Position numbers and translations under genes: made by a program. From the NCBI GenBank assembly GCA_947258795.1, contig CAMYJU010000006.1, forward strand, positions 86,333-150,332: DNA of 64,000 bases, given 5' to 3'. Shown piece by piece: positions 1-9,502 of the stretch (the stretch's first letter is position 1; the number at the start of each line of letters is the position of its first letter). The stretch comes from an uncultured Gammaproteobacteria bacterium (GTDB taxonomy: Bacteria > Pseudomonadota > Gammaproteobacteria > DRJJ01). Below the pieces are notes generated by a model. The model saw only the letters and a program-made list of their open reading frames with translations, did no database searches and was not told the DNA's origin.

Positions 1-1
1 T

Positions 2-742
2 GAAGTTTTGCGTTCTGCCTACAATCGCCAACTACCGCTACTGATCAAGGGCCCCACCGGCTGCGGCAAGACCCGTTTTGTGCGCCATATGGCCGCCGAG
101 CTGGATCGTCCGCTGTATACGGTATCCTGTCACGATGAGTTATCCTCGGCCGACCTGGTGGGCCGCTTCCTGATCCAGGGTGAGGAAACCGTCTGGCAGG
201 ACGGCCCACTGACCCGCGCTGTACGTGAAGGGGCGATCTGTTACCTGGACGAAGTGGTCGAAGCGCGTAAGGACACTACCGTCATCCTGCACCCACTGAC
301 CGATGACCGCCGTGAACTCACGCTGGAAAAGACCGGTGAGGTCATTTATGCACCTTCTGAATTCATGCTGGTCATCTCGTATAACCCCGGCTATCAGAAC
401 ATGTTCAAGAACCTGAAGCCCAGCACCCGCCAACGCTTTGTCGCACTGACCTTCAATTTCCCCAAACCCGAACTGGAAGAACAGATCTTGCAACAGGAAG
501 TCGACATCAAACCTGTACTGGCACAAAAACTCGTCAGTCTGGGCGGCAGCCTGCGCGCACTGGAAGGCCATGACCTCGAAGAAATCCCTTCCACCCGATT
601 ACTGGTACATGCTGCCAGCCTGATCAAGGATGGCCTGGCTCCACCACAGGCATGCCGGGTTGCAATTGTGGAAGCCTTGTCGGATGACCCTGTGATCCAG
701 GAAGGCTTATGGGAAATTGTACAATCATATTTCCATAGCTGA
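2..742 (+). CDS. NorQ/NirQ/CbbQ-family AAA+ ATPase, 5' end outside window
   Basis: MoxR-type AAA+ ATPase that acts with a VWA-domain partner to mature or reactivate a metalloenzyme: nitric oxide reductase for NorQ, Rubisco for CbbQ. The frame is open to the left window edge, so the N-terminus is missing; a TTG at 8 is not a convincing start because the preceding codons also fit the family. Visible are Walker A GPTGCGKTR, the Walker B region CYLDEVVEARKD, sensor region SYNPGYQ, and KPSTRQRF, all diagnostic of the NirQ/NorQ/CbbQ group. The stretch CHDELSSADLVGR with WQDGPLTRAVREG looks to me closer to NorQ than CbbQ, but this is judged by memory. The VWA gene starts 25 bp downstream on the same strand. 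Which enzyme is served depends on genes left of the window. Confidence 0.92.
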   Translation, partial: EVLRSAYNRQLPLLIKGPTGCGKTRFVRHMAAELDRPLYTVSCHDELSSADLVGRFLIQGEETVWQDGPLTRAVREGAICYLDEVVEARKDTTVILHPLTDDRRELTLEKTGEVIYAPSEFMLVISYNPGYQNMFKNLKPSTRQRFVALTFNFPKPELEEQILQQEVDIKPVLAQKLVSLGGSLRALEGHDLEEIPSTRLLVHAASLIKDGLAPPQACRVAIVEALSDDPVIQEGLWEIVQSYFHS

Positions 743-767
743 ACAATAGTTAGCTGAGTTCAAACCG

Positions 768-2519
768 ATGTCCCGCTTGATCCAGTATTTACCGTTGAAT
801 CTGGCTTATACATTACAGACGGCACCGGCCTATCCAGCTGCCACCGTCGAGCTGGAGGATATCGAGAAAAGCCTGAACATCTACCTGCATGCCCTGATGC
901 GCTCCTGCGAACAGAAACTGGTCGCCGTAGGAAAAAAGCATCTTCTGAGCCGTACATTTTCATCACAACGGCATTTAAAGTCACTCGCCTGGCAGGAAAG
1001 CGGTCACGCTCACCTGCCGGAAACCATCCAGCGCTTTAATGATACAAATCTTAATCGCGACCTGTACTACTGGCTCGCCGCCTATATGGCGTTTGATCAA
1101 CCCCTGCCCCCGCCTCAACCTCATCAACCGTCACTGTCGCAGGCATTAGCGCACCTGATACAAGGCGTCATGACCAGCCATCGCATCCTGAAGGCCTGCC
1201 CTGGCCTGGTAGAACGCTATCAACGTCTGTGTCAGGCCTGCCTGGCAGAACGTCAGCTGATCGTGTCAGCGCACAGGCTGCAACACCATACAGCCGCATT
1301 ACTCATCGAGTCCGGCATCCGTCGCGCCCTGGGTGACCTGACCAGTGATATACCGAACTGGATGACCAATGCGATTGATGCCGCCGAGGTCGGTATTGTT
1401 CTGCCCGATCCACCTGCAACATTATTGAAAACAAACTTACCGTTCTGGCCGGTCGTTATGTGGGGTCGACCCGAGCAGGCTCGACACAAGCCGGTTAAGC
1501 TCACAGAAGAACTGATCGATGACGAGTTCTTTGAAACCGTGCCCAACGAGTCACTGGCTGAACCGGAACAGGCCGATATCAGTGAATACCTGGAATTAGC
1601 GGAGGAAGACACCGAAGGTGATGAACTGACCGGTATCTACCTGTACCCTGAGTGGGACTGTAAGCGCAATGAATACCGGGACAACTGGTGCCAGGTCACC
1701 GAAGATATACAGGACAACGAGGACTGGGCCGAACCACCGGTTGAATTAAAAAGACTATCACGGCGGGTACGTCGCCAGTTCGAGGCATTACGTACAGATG
1801 ATCGCTGGCAGCATCGACTGACCGATGGCGAGGAAGTCAACATCGACGACTTTATCCAGGCGGTCAGTGAACGCCGCGGTTGTGGTTATGCCAGCGATCG
1901 CCTGTACAAGCATCGCAAGCACGACAACCGTGAACTGGCCGTAATGGTGCTGCTGGACATCTCTAAATCCACACTGACCGAGCTGGGCAAATGCACGGTT
2001 ATCGATGTGGAACGCCAGGCCATGATCGTCCTGGCCGAAGCCCTGTCTGAAGTAGGTGATACCTTCTCCATCTACGCGTTTTCCGGCTATGGCCGCAGCC
2101 AGGTGGATATCCTGCGTCTGAAGGCATTTGACGATGACTATGACGAAACCGTGCGCGAACGTATCTTCTCGCTGACCCCACGTGGCTCCACTCGCATAGG
2201 CGCCGCACTGCGCCACATGGCCACACGTTTTAGCCATCGCCCGGAAAGACATCGCCTGTTACTGTTACTCACCGATGGTCGGCCGCTGGATCCGGCCGAC
2301 AACTATAAAGGATTATATGCGCTGGAAGACACGCGCAAGGCATTACAGGAACTTCACAACCAGGGTATCTATGCCTATGGTCTGACCATAGATCGCGCCG
2401 GACTGGAATACCTGCCTTACCTGTTCGGCCCTGGCAAATACACCGTATTCAGCAATGTGCAGGCCCTACCCGAGTTCCTACCCAAACTTTACGCCAGCCT
2501 GACGGGCCTGGGCACCTGA
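768..2519 (+). CDS. VWA-domain protein, NorD/CbbO family
   Basis: Partner of the preceding AAA+ ATPase; NorD/CbbO proteins recruit the ATPase to its target metalloenzyme through a C-terminal von Willebrand A domain. The VWA domain covers about residues 385-583, with the MIDAS motif DISKS, the later LLTDGRPLD segment and the family ending YLPYLFGPGKY. The N-terminal 380 residues are alpha-helical looking and include an acidic stretch around 240-300. At 583 residues it is nearer NorD length (about 600) than typical CbbO (about 750), which again favours a nitric-oxide-reductase role. ATG start 25 bp after the ATPase stop implies one transcript. It is followed by a convergent RND operon. Confidence 0.88.
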   Translation: MSRLIQYLPLNLAYTLQTAPAYPAATVELEDIEKSLNIYLHALMRSCEQKLVAVGKKHLLSRTFSSQRHLKSLAWQESGHAHLPETIQRFNDTNLNRDLYYWLAAYMAFDQPLPPPQPHQPSLSQALAHLIQGVMTSHRILKACPGLVERYQRLCQACLAERQLIVSAHRLQHHTAALLIESGIRRALGDLTSDIPNWMTNAIDAAEVGIVLPDPPATLLKTNLPFWPVVMWGRPEQARHKPVKLTEELIDDEFFETVPNESLAEPEQADISEYLELAEEDTEGDELTGIYLYPEWDCKRNEYRDNWCQVTEDIQDNEDWAEPPVELKRLSRRVRRQFEALRTDDRWQHRLTDGEEVNIDDFIQAVSERRGCGYASDRLYKHRKHDNRELAVMVLLDISKSTLTELGKCTVIDVERQAMIVLAEALSEVGDTFSIYAFSGYGRSQVDILRLKAFDDDYDETVRERIFSLTPRGSTRIGAALRHMATRFSHRPERHRLLLLLTDGRPLDPADNYKGLYALEDTRKALQELHNQGIYAYGLTIDRAGLEYLPYLFGPGKYTVFSNVQALPEFLPKLYASLTGLGT

Positions 2520-2582
2520 TTCTCCTGACCAAGCCATTGTGAGACGGGGTTAATGAACGATGGTTTCTGACTGCAATGATTC

Positions 2583-5500
2583 CTACTCGGTTTCAGTATA
2601 ACCAAGATCTTCCAATACAGAATATGAGGCAGGTAATACCAGCAATGTCAGGAAGGTTGAGGCCAGCATGCCGAATACCACACTGGCCACCAGTGGCACC
2701 AGCACCTGCGCCTGCAGACTGGTTTCCGACAACAAGGGCACCATACCGGCCACGGTAGTAATGGAGGTCAAAAAAATCGCACGAAAGCGATCTCGCACAG
2801 CCTGGCCGGCCGCCTCGTGTAATACCATGCCTTCCCGACAACGGCGTTTAACAAATTCCACCAGCAGGATGGAATCGTTCACCACGATACCGGCTAATGA
2901 TACAAAACCGATCATACTCGGCAAGGTCAGATCCAGACCCATGAGTATATGACCCCAGATCACCCCGATTAACGCCAGCGGGATATTGATCAATACCACC
3001 AGGGGTTCCCGGTAGTTGCGGAATTGCAGACTGAGTAACAGGTAGACGCCGGCAATGCCGGCCAGAAAACCACTCAATACAGACTGATTGGTTTCCCGTG
3101 AATTTTTGACTTCCCCTTCCAGGCTGAAACTGACTCCGGGATATTTTTTCAACAAACCGGGCAGAAACTGCTTACGTGTATCAGACAGGATCTCATTGGT
3201 ATTGGCGATGGCACTATCCACATCCCCGTTAACCGTTACCGTGCGCTGATGATTGATACGCACAATGCGGGAAAATTCCCGTTTCTCTTCAATTCTCGCG
3301 ATGGCGGCCAGCGGTATGGCTTGACCCTGCCGGTTGAATATCGGTAGTTCTTCCAGATCGGCCAGGGCACTACCGGGGGCGCTGTCCAGTTTGACATTAA
3401 TCTCGTAAGCTTCTCTACCGTGATAGACATCGGCCACCTTACTGCCATAGTAAGCCGCACGTAACTGTTGAGATAACTGCTGGGCATCCACCCCGGAGCT
3501 CAGCGCCCCGGGATACAGTTTGATACTGAACTGCGGTTTGCCCGGGCGCAGGTCATCGAGGATATTGGACACACCAGGATAACCATTGAGCCAGTTTTGC
3601 AACTCCCAGGATGCGCGTGACAATTGCGCCAGGTGCTTACCCTGTAAGCGAATAGCGATGGCCTGTCCGGCTGGACCAAAGGCCGGTTCCTTATACTGAA
3701 TGGAAATAGTATCGGGAATAGAGGGGGTTTGAGCCATCCACCTGCGGCGCAATTCATTTAGTGAATTGCGGCGGATCTCGGCATCCAGCAGATCCAGGCT
3801 AATGGTCGCCAGATGCGCGCCTTCCTCACCCGCATCAGTATTCTTGCTATAGGCCACCTGGATGTGCTTGACTAGCCTGCCCTCGTCTTCCGGCGGCAAT
3901 TGATCAATCGCCTGCTGCAGACTGGCCAGCAATGTTTTCACCACTTCCTCGGTACGATGGAACGGTGTACCCTGCGGCATAATGATACGTGCGTCCAGCA
4001 AGTTCCCTTCCAGATCCGGGAACGATTTAAATTTTAAAAATCCTGCCGGAATCAAACTGAAGGAAACGACAAACAAGGCCGTGGTAATACCCAGCACTGC
4101 ATAGCGATACTGGATAGCCACATCCCCGATACTACCAGCCTTATGCCGCAACCGTTCAAAGCGTTGATCAAAACGTTCACGCCAGCCAGCACGTTGCTTC
4201 GCATGATGCTTATCCAGGGAATGTTTCAGGTGATGAGGCAGGATAAGAAAGGCTTCGACCAGGCTAATGGTCAGCACTGATAACAAGACCATTGGCAAGA
4301 CCCCCATGATCTGACCCATGTCGCCTTTGAGAAAAAGGAGACTGCCAAACAGGATGGCAGAGGTGGCAAAGGAGGAAAACACCCCACGGGACACATGCCT
4401 GATGCCATCGATGGTGGCATGCAGGGTATCCTTGCCATTGCGATATTCGGTTTCGATGCTTTCCGAGATCACAATGGCATCGTCCATGAGTACCCCAATG
4501 GCCATCAGCAACGCTACCATGGAGATCATATTGATACTGATCCCCAGCACACTCATGACCACCAGCCCCCCGATGAAGGAAATCGGCAGGCCCAATGCCA
4601 CCCAGAAGGTGTAACGCCAGGTAAAAAACAGGAACAGGGACAGTGTTGCCAGTGCCAGCCCCTGCCAACCATTTCTCAGCAGCAGGTTTAATCGGTCATT
4701 CACAATCGAGGCACTGTCCTGAGTGATCACCAGCCGGGTGGTGCCCGGTAAACGCATATTCTCCTGTTCGACAAATTGTTTGACGGCATTATATACCGTC
4801 AGCGTGTCATCGCTGACATTCTTGCTTACCTGCAAAACGGCGGCTGGTCGGTCATTCAGTTCCGTGCGTAGTTCTTCGTCGGTGAAGTCATCAACGATGC
4901 GCGCGATCTCACCCAGTCGCAGTTGGGCGCCGCGCACATTATCCAGCACGATCAGGTCCGCCAATTCCTCCACCGTGCGACGCTGGTTTTCCACCCGTAT
5001 CTGATAACTGCGTTCATCCGCATCCAGCGTGCCCGCGGGCAGGTCGAGCGCCTGGCTCCGGATCAGGTTGGCAATATCCTGAAGACTGAGTTGATATTGT
5101 CGCAGCATGTCCGGTTTCACCAGCACACTGAGCTGATGGGTGGAAAATCCGGTTACCTTCACAATCGGTACATCGGCCAGGACCAGGAGTTCATCGCGGT
5201 AATACTCGGCCAGGGCTTTCAGCTCTGCCGGCTCCAGGTCGGCATTAATGGCCACACTGACCACGGGTTTAGTGCGACCCAGTTCTTCCACTGTCGGTTC
5301 TTCAGTGTTATCGGGGAATTCGGTAATACCATCTACCGCGCTGTTCACATCATCGAGAAAGGTTTGCAGGTTGCCCTGTTCCTGCATATCCAGGGTCAAG
5401 GTACCAACATTGTCACGGGCCTCGCAGCGCTGTTCATCCAGGAAACTGATACCATCGGTTGCATCTTCCAGGCGATTACAAATGGCTTCCTCCACCTCAT

Positions 5501-5663
5501 CCGGACTGGCGCCGGGATAGGCGACAGTAACACGCACCTGGTTGGTATCGATTTCAGGAAAGGTTTCCTTATTCAGGGTCGGCAACACCAAAAAACCGGC
5601 CAGCAGGATCACGAACATCATGATGTTTGCCGCGGTCGGGTGACTGGCGAAGTAACGGATCAT
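2583..5663 (-). CDS. RND efflux permease (AcrB/HAE-1-like), first system
   Basis: Inner-membrane proton-driven efflux pump subunit of the RND superfamily, 1026 residues, full length for the family. The N-terminus (IRYFASHPTAANIMMF) is a first membrane helix followed by a large periplasmic porter domain (from about residue 35), a central block of helices (about 330-480), a second periplasmic domain and a final block of helices ending near 1015. Motifs such as MDDAIVISESIE in the central helices and GIVVNDSILLVEFV in the last ones are typical of the family. The adaptor gene ends 4 bp upstream, so the two are co-transcribed. No outer-membrane TolC partner is encoded nearby. Substrate cannot be deduced from sequence. 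Confidence 0.95.
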   Translation of the reverse strand: MIRYFASHPTAANIMMFVILLAGFLVLPTLNKETFPEIDTNQVRVTVAYPGASPDEVEEAICNRLEDATDGISFLDEQRCEARDNVGTLTLDMQEQGNLQTFLDDVNSAVDGITEFPDNTEEPTVEELGRTKPVVSVAINADLEPAELKALAEYYRDELLVLADVPIVKVTGFSTHQLSVLVKPDMLRQYQLSLQDIANLIRSQALDLPAGTLDADERSYQIRVENQRRTVEELADLIVLDNVRGAQLRLGEIARIVDDFTDEELRTELNDRPAAVLQVSKNVSDDTLTVYNAVKQFVEQENMRLPGTTRLVITQDSASIVNDRLNLLLRNGWQGLALATLSLFLFFTWRYTFWVALGLPISFIGGLVVMSVLGISINMISMVALLMAIGVLMDDAIVISESIETEYRNGKDTLHATIDGIRHVSRGVFSSFATSAILFGSLLFLKGDMGQIMGVLPMVLLSVLTISLVEAFLILPHHLKHSLDKHHAKQRAGWRERFDQRFERLRHKAGSIGDVAIQYRYAVLGITTALFVVSFSLIPAGFLKFKSFPDLEGNLLDARIIMPQGTPFHRTEEVVKTLLASLQQAIDQLPPEDEGRLVKHIQVAYSKNTDAGEEGAHLATISLDLLDAEIRRNSLNELRRRWMAQTPSIPDTISIQYKEPAFGPAGQAIAIRLQGKHLAQLSRASWELQNWLNGYPGVSNILDDLRPGKPQFSIKLYPGALSSGVDAQQLSQQLRAAYYGSKVADVYHGREAYEINVKLDSAPGSALADLEELPIFNRQGQAIPLAAIARIEEKREFSRIVRINHQRTVTVNGDVDSAIANTNEILSDTRKQFLPGLLKKYPGVSFSLEGEVKNSRETNQSVLSGFLAGIAGVYLLLSLQFRNYREPLVVLINIPLALIGVIWGHILMGLDLTLPSMIGFVSLAGIVVNDSILLVEFVKRRCREGMVLHEAAGQAVRDRFRAIFLTSITTVAGMVPLLSETSLQAQVLVPLVASVVFGMLASTFLTLLVLPASYSVLEDLGYTETE

Positions 5664-5667
5664 GCCA

Positions 5668-7023
5668 TCACAGCCCGCTCGCGCGCTGGTTTAATTCCTG
5701 CTCGTAGGTAGTGGCACGCACCGGATTCAGTGGCATACCCTCGATCACCGGTACCAGGTCATTGATGATCACCTGATCACCTTCCTCAAGACCACTCTGT
5801 ATCACCGCCAGATCATCCTGTTGCTGCAGCACCGTCACCGGTTTGATCTCCAGGCGTTGCTCGGCATCGACTACATAGACCCGCTCATGATGGATGGCCT
5901 TACGCGGAATCACCATGGCCTCGCGTTCGGGTGCATATATCTCAACGGCCGTGAACATCCCTTTTAATAAGGGCGGTCGCACGCCGGCAATTATCTGTTC
6001 ATAGGGACGGTTAATCCCTACCACTACGCCCAGGGTGCGGCGCACCGGGTCTATGGCCTCACTGAAGCGCAGCACCCGCGCCTCCCAGATCGCATCGGGC
6101 ATATTACCGACCAAGCGCACGCGGGCATTTAAATTCAGGCGCGACAGAATATTTCGGGTATTGCGCATTACCGCGGGATCAAACACCTTGCCACGCAAAT
6201 GACTTACGAGAGAACGCATATGCTGGATCGGCACCTGTGCATTGATCTCGACGCCTTTGATATCGAGCGCCTCGAACAGGTTGCTGCCGACACTGACATA
6301 CTGCCCCTGTTCGATGGTTACTGCGCCGATACGGCTGGTAAAGGGCAGCACGATTTCGGTCCGGCCCAATGTAGTTTGCTGACCTTTTACCTGCTCGCGG
6401 GCACGGGTGATCTGGGCCTCGACCGAGGCCTTGCGACTGGCATAGGAGTTCAGCTGCCCCTGTAGCTCTTCCAGCTGCTGGCGCAACTGGATGACCTTCT
6501 GCTCCTCCGCATCCAGACTACTACGGGCGATCAGGCGCTTTTCCCAGACGCTGCGTATGCGCTCCAGTTCTTTTTCACCCACCTGAAGGTTTTTTCTGGC
6601 CAGCTTCAGCGAACGACGGGTGGTCTGCTCTTCCGTCTGCAGTTGTTTGAGCGTGGATTCGTTGGCAACCAGGTCCGCCTGGGTCTGTTTCAGCGAGACC
6701 TCATAATCCTCCGGGTCGATACGGGCGACCACGGTGCCTGCCTCGATGGTATTGCCTTGTTGCAGGTCCGGATGCAGGTAACTGATTTTGCCACTCACTT
6801 CGGCCAGCGTGCGCAGGGTCACGGCCGGCTCCACACTGCCATAGGCGGTCACGGTAGCGCGGAACGGCATGCGTTTGGCTTCGATCACCTGCACGTCCGT
6901 GCTTTGCATGACATTACCCGAATGTTCCAGTGGACTACGACTTTTGACCAGCAACATCGCCAGCAGGATGCCGGCAGCTAGAATTACGAACAGGATGAAA
7001 GGCTTTTGGAGGGTGCGGGACAT
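5668..7023 (-). CDS. RND periplasmic adaptor (membrane fusion protein), first system
   Basis: HlyD/AcrA-type adaptor that bridges the RND permease encoded 4 bp downstream to an outer-membrane channel. A single N-terminal membrane anchor (about residues 8-26) precedes a biotinyl-lipoyl half (about 60-105), a long coiled coil (about 110-215, rich in Q, E, L and R), the second lipoyl half and beta-barrel/membrane-proximal domains. The AT-rich leader upstream (7024-7104) has no strong ribosome-binding site. The adaptor is longer than AcrA (about 400 residues), mainly in the coiled coil. Confidence 0.93.
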   Translation of the reverse strand: MSRTLQKPFILFVILAAGILLAMLLVKSRSPLEHSGNVMQSTDVQVIEAKRMPFRATVTAYGSVEPAVTLRTLAEVSGKISYLHPDLQQGNTIEAGTVVARIDPEDYEVSLKQTQADLVANESTLKQLQTEEQTTRRSLKLARKNLQVGEKELERIRSVWEKRLIARSSLDAEEQKVIQLRQQLEELQGQLNSYASRKASVEAQITRAREQVKGQQTTLGRTEIVLPFTSRIGAVTIEQGQYVSVGSNLFEALDIKGVEINAQVPIQHMRSLVSHLRGKVFDPAVMRNTRNILSRLNLNARVRLVGNMPDAIWEARVLRFSEAIDPVRRTLGVVVGINRPYEQIIAGVRPPLLKGMFTAVEIYAPEREAMVIPRKAIHHERVYVVDAEQRLEIKPVTVLQQQDDLAVIQSGLEEGDQVIINDLVPVIEGMPLNPVRATTYEQELNQRASGL

Positions 7024-7104
7024 AGCAGCAATATACTATATAAAAGGTTCCAGACACCATGTTTTAAATCAATAGTATAAAATAGCAGCTGATACCTGGT
7101 TATC

Positions 7105-7326
7105 TTAATCCAGATGAGGCCCTAATATGAATTCAAGCGGAATATATTGATGATCTTCAAGCTCCGCGGCAATATCGTCCCAGTTATAGTCCGGATTATT
7201 CTCTTCTGCCTTGGCTATCAAGCCGACCACATGCCGAAAGGCCTCATGCTCCTCCAGATCTTCCGGGATTTGGACCACCCTGATCGCTTCTACATCTTTG
7301 GCAGGTAAAACCATTAGTCTGGGCAT
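7105..7326 (-). CDS. small acidic protein of unknown function
   Basis: 73-residue acidic protein with no family that I recognise. It is preceded by an AAGGAG ribosome-binding site at a normal distance, which is the main reason to treat it as real. No membrane segment, signal peptide or cysteine motif is visible; the composition (many E, D and hydrophobics, NPDYNWDD near the middle) suggests a small folded cytosolic protein. It lies just upstream of the RND adaptor on the same strand with about 80 bp between them. Confidence 0.6.
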   Translation of the reverse strand: MPRLMVLPAKDVEAIRVVQIPEDLEEHEAFRHVVGLIAKAEENNPDYNWDDIAAELEDHQYIPLEFILGPHLD

Positions 7327-7367
7327 AAATGCTCCTTATTTAAAGATATTATTAGTTCGATAATCGA

Positions 7368-7418
7368 GGTCAGTTCACATGATGCACTATATATTAGCAA
7401 CAACTGTGCTCTGACCCC
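7368..7418. repeat. 51-bp palindromic repeat (family A), copy 1
   Basis: Arms GGTCAG... and ...GCTCTGACCCC around ATATTAG; the left arm is degenerate. Lies between the 73-residue gene and the YCII-like gene. Confidence 0.75.
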
Positions 7419-7431
7419 AATTTATTTAGCT

Positions 7432-7713
7432 TTATCTTAATTCATAAACCCTGATACTTGAGATAAACGGGTTTGTCTGGGCGATTTTCTCTGCCGCCTC
7501 AAAATCTTCTGCCTCGATAATGTTGTAACCCGTTATACAGTCCATATCCCATTCCAACTCCTTGACGCCATTTTTTGAAATCTCTCGACCGCCATTAAAT
7601 CCACCCTGTTCAACTTGCTTCTCTGCAATCGAATCGAACCAGGCTTTCCAGCTCTGCATGATTTCTGGAGTCGGGTTTTCAAAACCAAAATGTAAAAACA
7701 TGAACTTTTTCAT
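7432..7713 (-). CDS. YCII-related small protein
   Basis: 93-residue protein resembling the YCII/DGPF ferredoxin-like fold family, whose members are small dimers of mostly unknown or dehydrogenase-associated function. Start chosen at the ATG of MKKFMFLHFGFENP because GGAGAG lies just upstream; the frame stays open further upstream but those codons (rich in Cys and Asn) overlap the ribosome-binding region. The segment NIIEAEDFEAAEKIAQTNPF, typical of YCII proteins, supports the assignment. Function in the cell is unknown. Confidence 0.75.
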   Translation of the reverse strand: MKKFMFLHFGFENPTPEIMQSWKAWFDSIAEKQVEQGGFNGGREISKNGVKELEWDMDCITGYNIIEAEDFEAAEKIAQTNPFISSIRVYELR

Positions 7714-7798
7714 TAATCTCTCCTTATTCCGAAAGGCAGGTATGATCCAGACACTACAGCAACAGTTACTGGCCGAGTTAAATAAAACCACACAATCC

Positions 7799-8761
7799 TT
7801 AACACCCTTTTACACACTTGCCTTGTTTATCAAACTCCATGACCCGACCACTTAATGGTACATAAACAGGTACGTTTGCCTTCTTTATAAAGGTTCCGGT
7901 ACGGGTACCAGGGATCACCTTGCCACCTTTAGTGGCAGCCTCATTGGCATGAGAGGCAATTACGCTGTTTGGCTTGATGAGCTCATTCACCACAAAAGCC
8001 GCTTCGCGAGGTCCATTGGTATAGGTATCGCCAATGTTTATCACAGCCAGTTTAGCCCCGTAATATTGGCGTACCACGGTATCCTGCTCAGCGGTAATAC
8101 CGGTATCCCCGGACAGATACACCACCAGGCCATTGGAAAAACTCAGCACATAGCCGGTCGGTGGACCGGCATAGGCGGTCAGACCAGCGGCATCGAGCAG
8201 CTTGCCCAGTTCCCCGCCGATCATGCCACCGGCTACGCCATTGGAGTGTACTGCAGGCACCGTAGTTATGGTCACACCACCCACCTTACGCGACGCACCA
8301 AAACGAACAAGCAAGGAATCCTCGGGATTACCGCCCAGGGACTTGAGCTTGTTGGCAAAAAACTTCGGCATTTCACTACCGGTGACAATTTTTGCTTTTT
8401 TCGCCAGTGCGATATTAACACTGTTGGTATTGGGTAAAGCCTTGACCGAGGCCATTGGTTTGCCACACTCACCGCTATTTACACCCGGGATATGTACTGC
8501 CCCCACATGATCTCCATGCATATGACTGACCAGCACCACATCGACCTTGCCCAGACGCTTATCTTTCGGCCCGGCAACCGTCAAACCAGCATCATAAAGA
8601 ATGCGCGTGCCATTCGGGTCTTCCAGAATTAACGCACGGTCCCGGCTGCAGAATTCACCGTCGTGACTGCCAAGGGGCGTAACTTTTAGGTTGTCAGCCA
8701 GGGCCTGGCTAGCGCCCAAAAGACATACAAAAACCAGTAGAAGACGAATATGTTGCAGCAT
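7799..8761 (-). CDS. secreted metallo-beta-lactamase-fold hydrolase
   Basis: Periplasmic metallo-beta-lactamase superfamily protein, about 320 residues. A cleavable signal peptide (MLQHIRLLLVFVCLLGASQALA) is visible, and the ATG of MLQHIR follows a GGGGGAT ribosome-binding site, so it is preferred over the in-frame TTG two codons upstream. The zinc motif SHMHGDH and downstream SGDTG, plus a final histidine in SHANE, give the metal-binding set. It resembles UlaG-like or choline-binding-type lactonases rather than true beta-lactamases; substrate unknown. Two cysteines near the C-terminus (GKCVKGC) may form a disulfide. Confidence 0.87.
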   Translation of the reverse strand: MLQHIRLLLVFVCLLGASQALADNLKVTPLGSHDGEFCSRDRALILEDPNGTRILYDAGLTVAGPKDKRLGKVDVVLVSHMHGDHVGAVHIPGVNSGECGKPMASVKALPNTNSVNIALAKKAKIVTGSEMPKFFANKLKSLGGNPEDSLLVRFGASRKVGGVTITTVPAVHSNGVAGGMIGGELGKLLDAAGLTAYAGPPTGYVLSFSNGLVVYLSGDTGITAEQDTVVRQYYGAKLAVINIGDTYTNGPREAAFVVNELIKPNSVIASHANEAATKGGKVIPGTRTGTFIKKANVPVYVPLSGRVMEFDKQGKCVKGC

Positions 8762-8853
8762 TGGCAATATCCCCCTGTTGTTGGAAAGAAGCTTGTTCGT
8801 ACAGAATAAGATTATCGTGAGTTAAAGGTAAAGAATAAATCGGAGAAAAATCT

Positions 8854-8881
8854 AAAAGGTTACTGATATTAGTAACCTTTT
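8854..8881 (-). terminator. Rho-independent terminator after cupin gene
   Basis: Perfect 11-bp stem AAAAGGTTACT/AGTAACCTTTT with a 6-nt loop. Read on the minus strand it is followed by TTTTAGATTTTT, and it lies 22 bp after the stop of the cupin gene, which transcribes into it. Confidence 0.7.
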
Positions 8882-8902
8882 CTGACTATCCCCTTTTCTG
8901 AC

Positions 8903-9298
8903 CTAATTTTCCGCTACAAACCCGAACGCCTTGTCATGTACATATACCAGTTTGCAATCGTCAAGGTATTTCGCATCATGAATCCGGCCGGCTTTTACAT
9001 AACCGACGTCGCCCTTATTGAGTACAACCTCTCCCCCATCGGCAACGAGACCATTATCCGTTTTGGTATAAAACTGAATCGACATCTTGCCTTCAACCAC
9101 AACCGTCATATCATCACCGGGATGTGAATGGGGTGGCTCCGCCGAACCCGCTTCCCAACGCTCCAGCATTATTTCAGCTCCATCCGGATTAGTTGGGTAT
9201 GTGGTCCTTACTGTAAATCCCGCAGGCATATCAGGTACAGAAACATGATAATCCCACACATTACTTGTATCGCTCGTTACGTTATCGCCAGCACTCAT
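8903..9298 (-). CDS. cupin-domain protein
   Basis: 131-residue single-domain cupin. Start set at MSAGDNVTSD, where CAGGT precedes the ATG; an in-frame extension of six codons is less likely. The cupin motif 1 signature appears as PPHSHPGDDMTVVVEGK (two His, one Asp/Glu) and motif 2 as KAGRIHDAKY, so a metal site is probable. Cupins of this size include isomerases, dioxygenases and small-molecule sensors; none can be chosen here. It is followed by a hairpin terminator and is probably monocistronic. Confidence 0.8.
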   Translation of the reverse strand: MSAGDNVTSDTSNVWDYHVSVPDMPAGFTVRTTYPTNPDGAEIMLERWEAGSAEPPHSHPGDDMTVVVEGKMSIQFYTKTDNGLVADGGEVVLNKGDVGYVKAGRIHDAKYLDDCKLVYVHDKAFGFVAEN

Positions 9299-9502
9299 TG
9301 TTATTACCTGTATCAAGTCTTAAATTTATTTGGTAAACAAGATGACCATACTTAAAAAATGTAGTTGAATCAACAGTCAGCTTGTAGGTGTAAATTCAAT
9401 GTTAAAATAGAAAAATCAGCAGTCAGGATCACCAAAATGAAGTCAGTAACTAGCAATAGTTACATTGGCCAGACTCGAGTCCTGTAGGATATTTAAGTGT
9501 CC

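Noticed and set aside
4923-5711. 262-codon plus-strand frame
   Set aside because: Lies wholly opposite the RND permease and adaptor genes, with no family similarity or ribosome-binding site; a shadow of the real genes.
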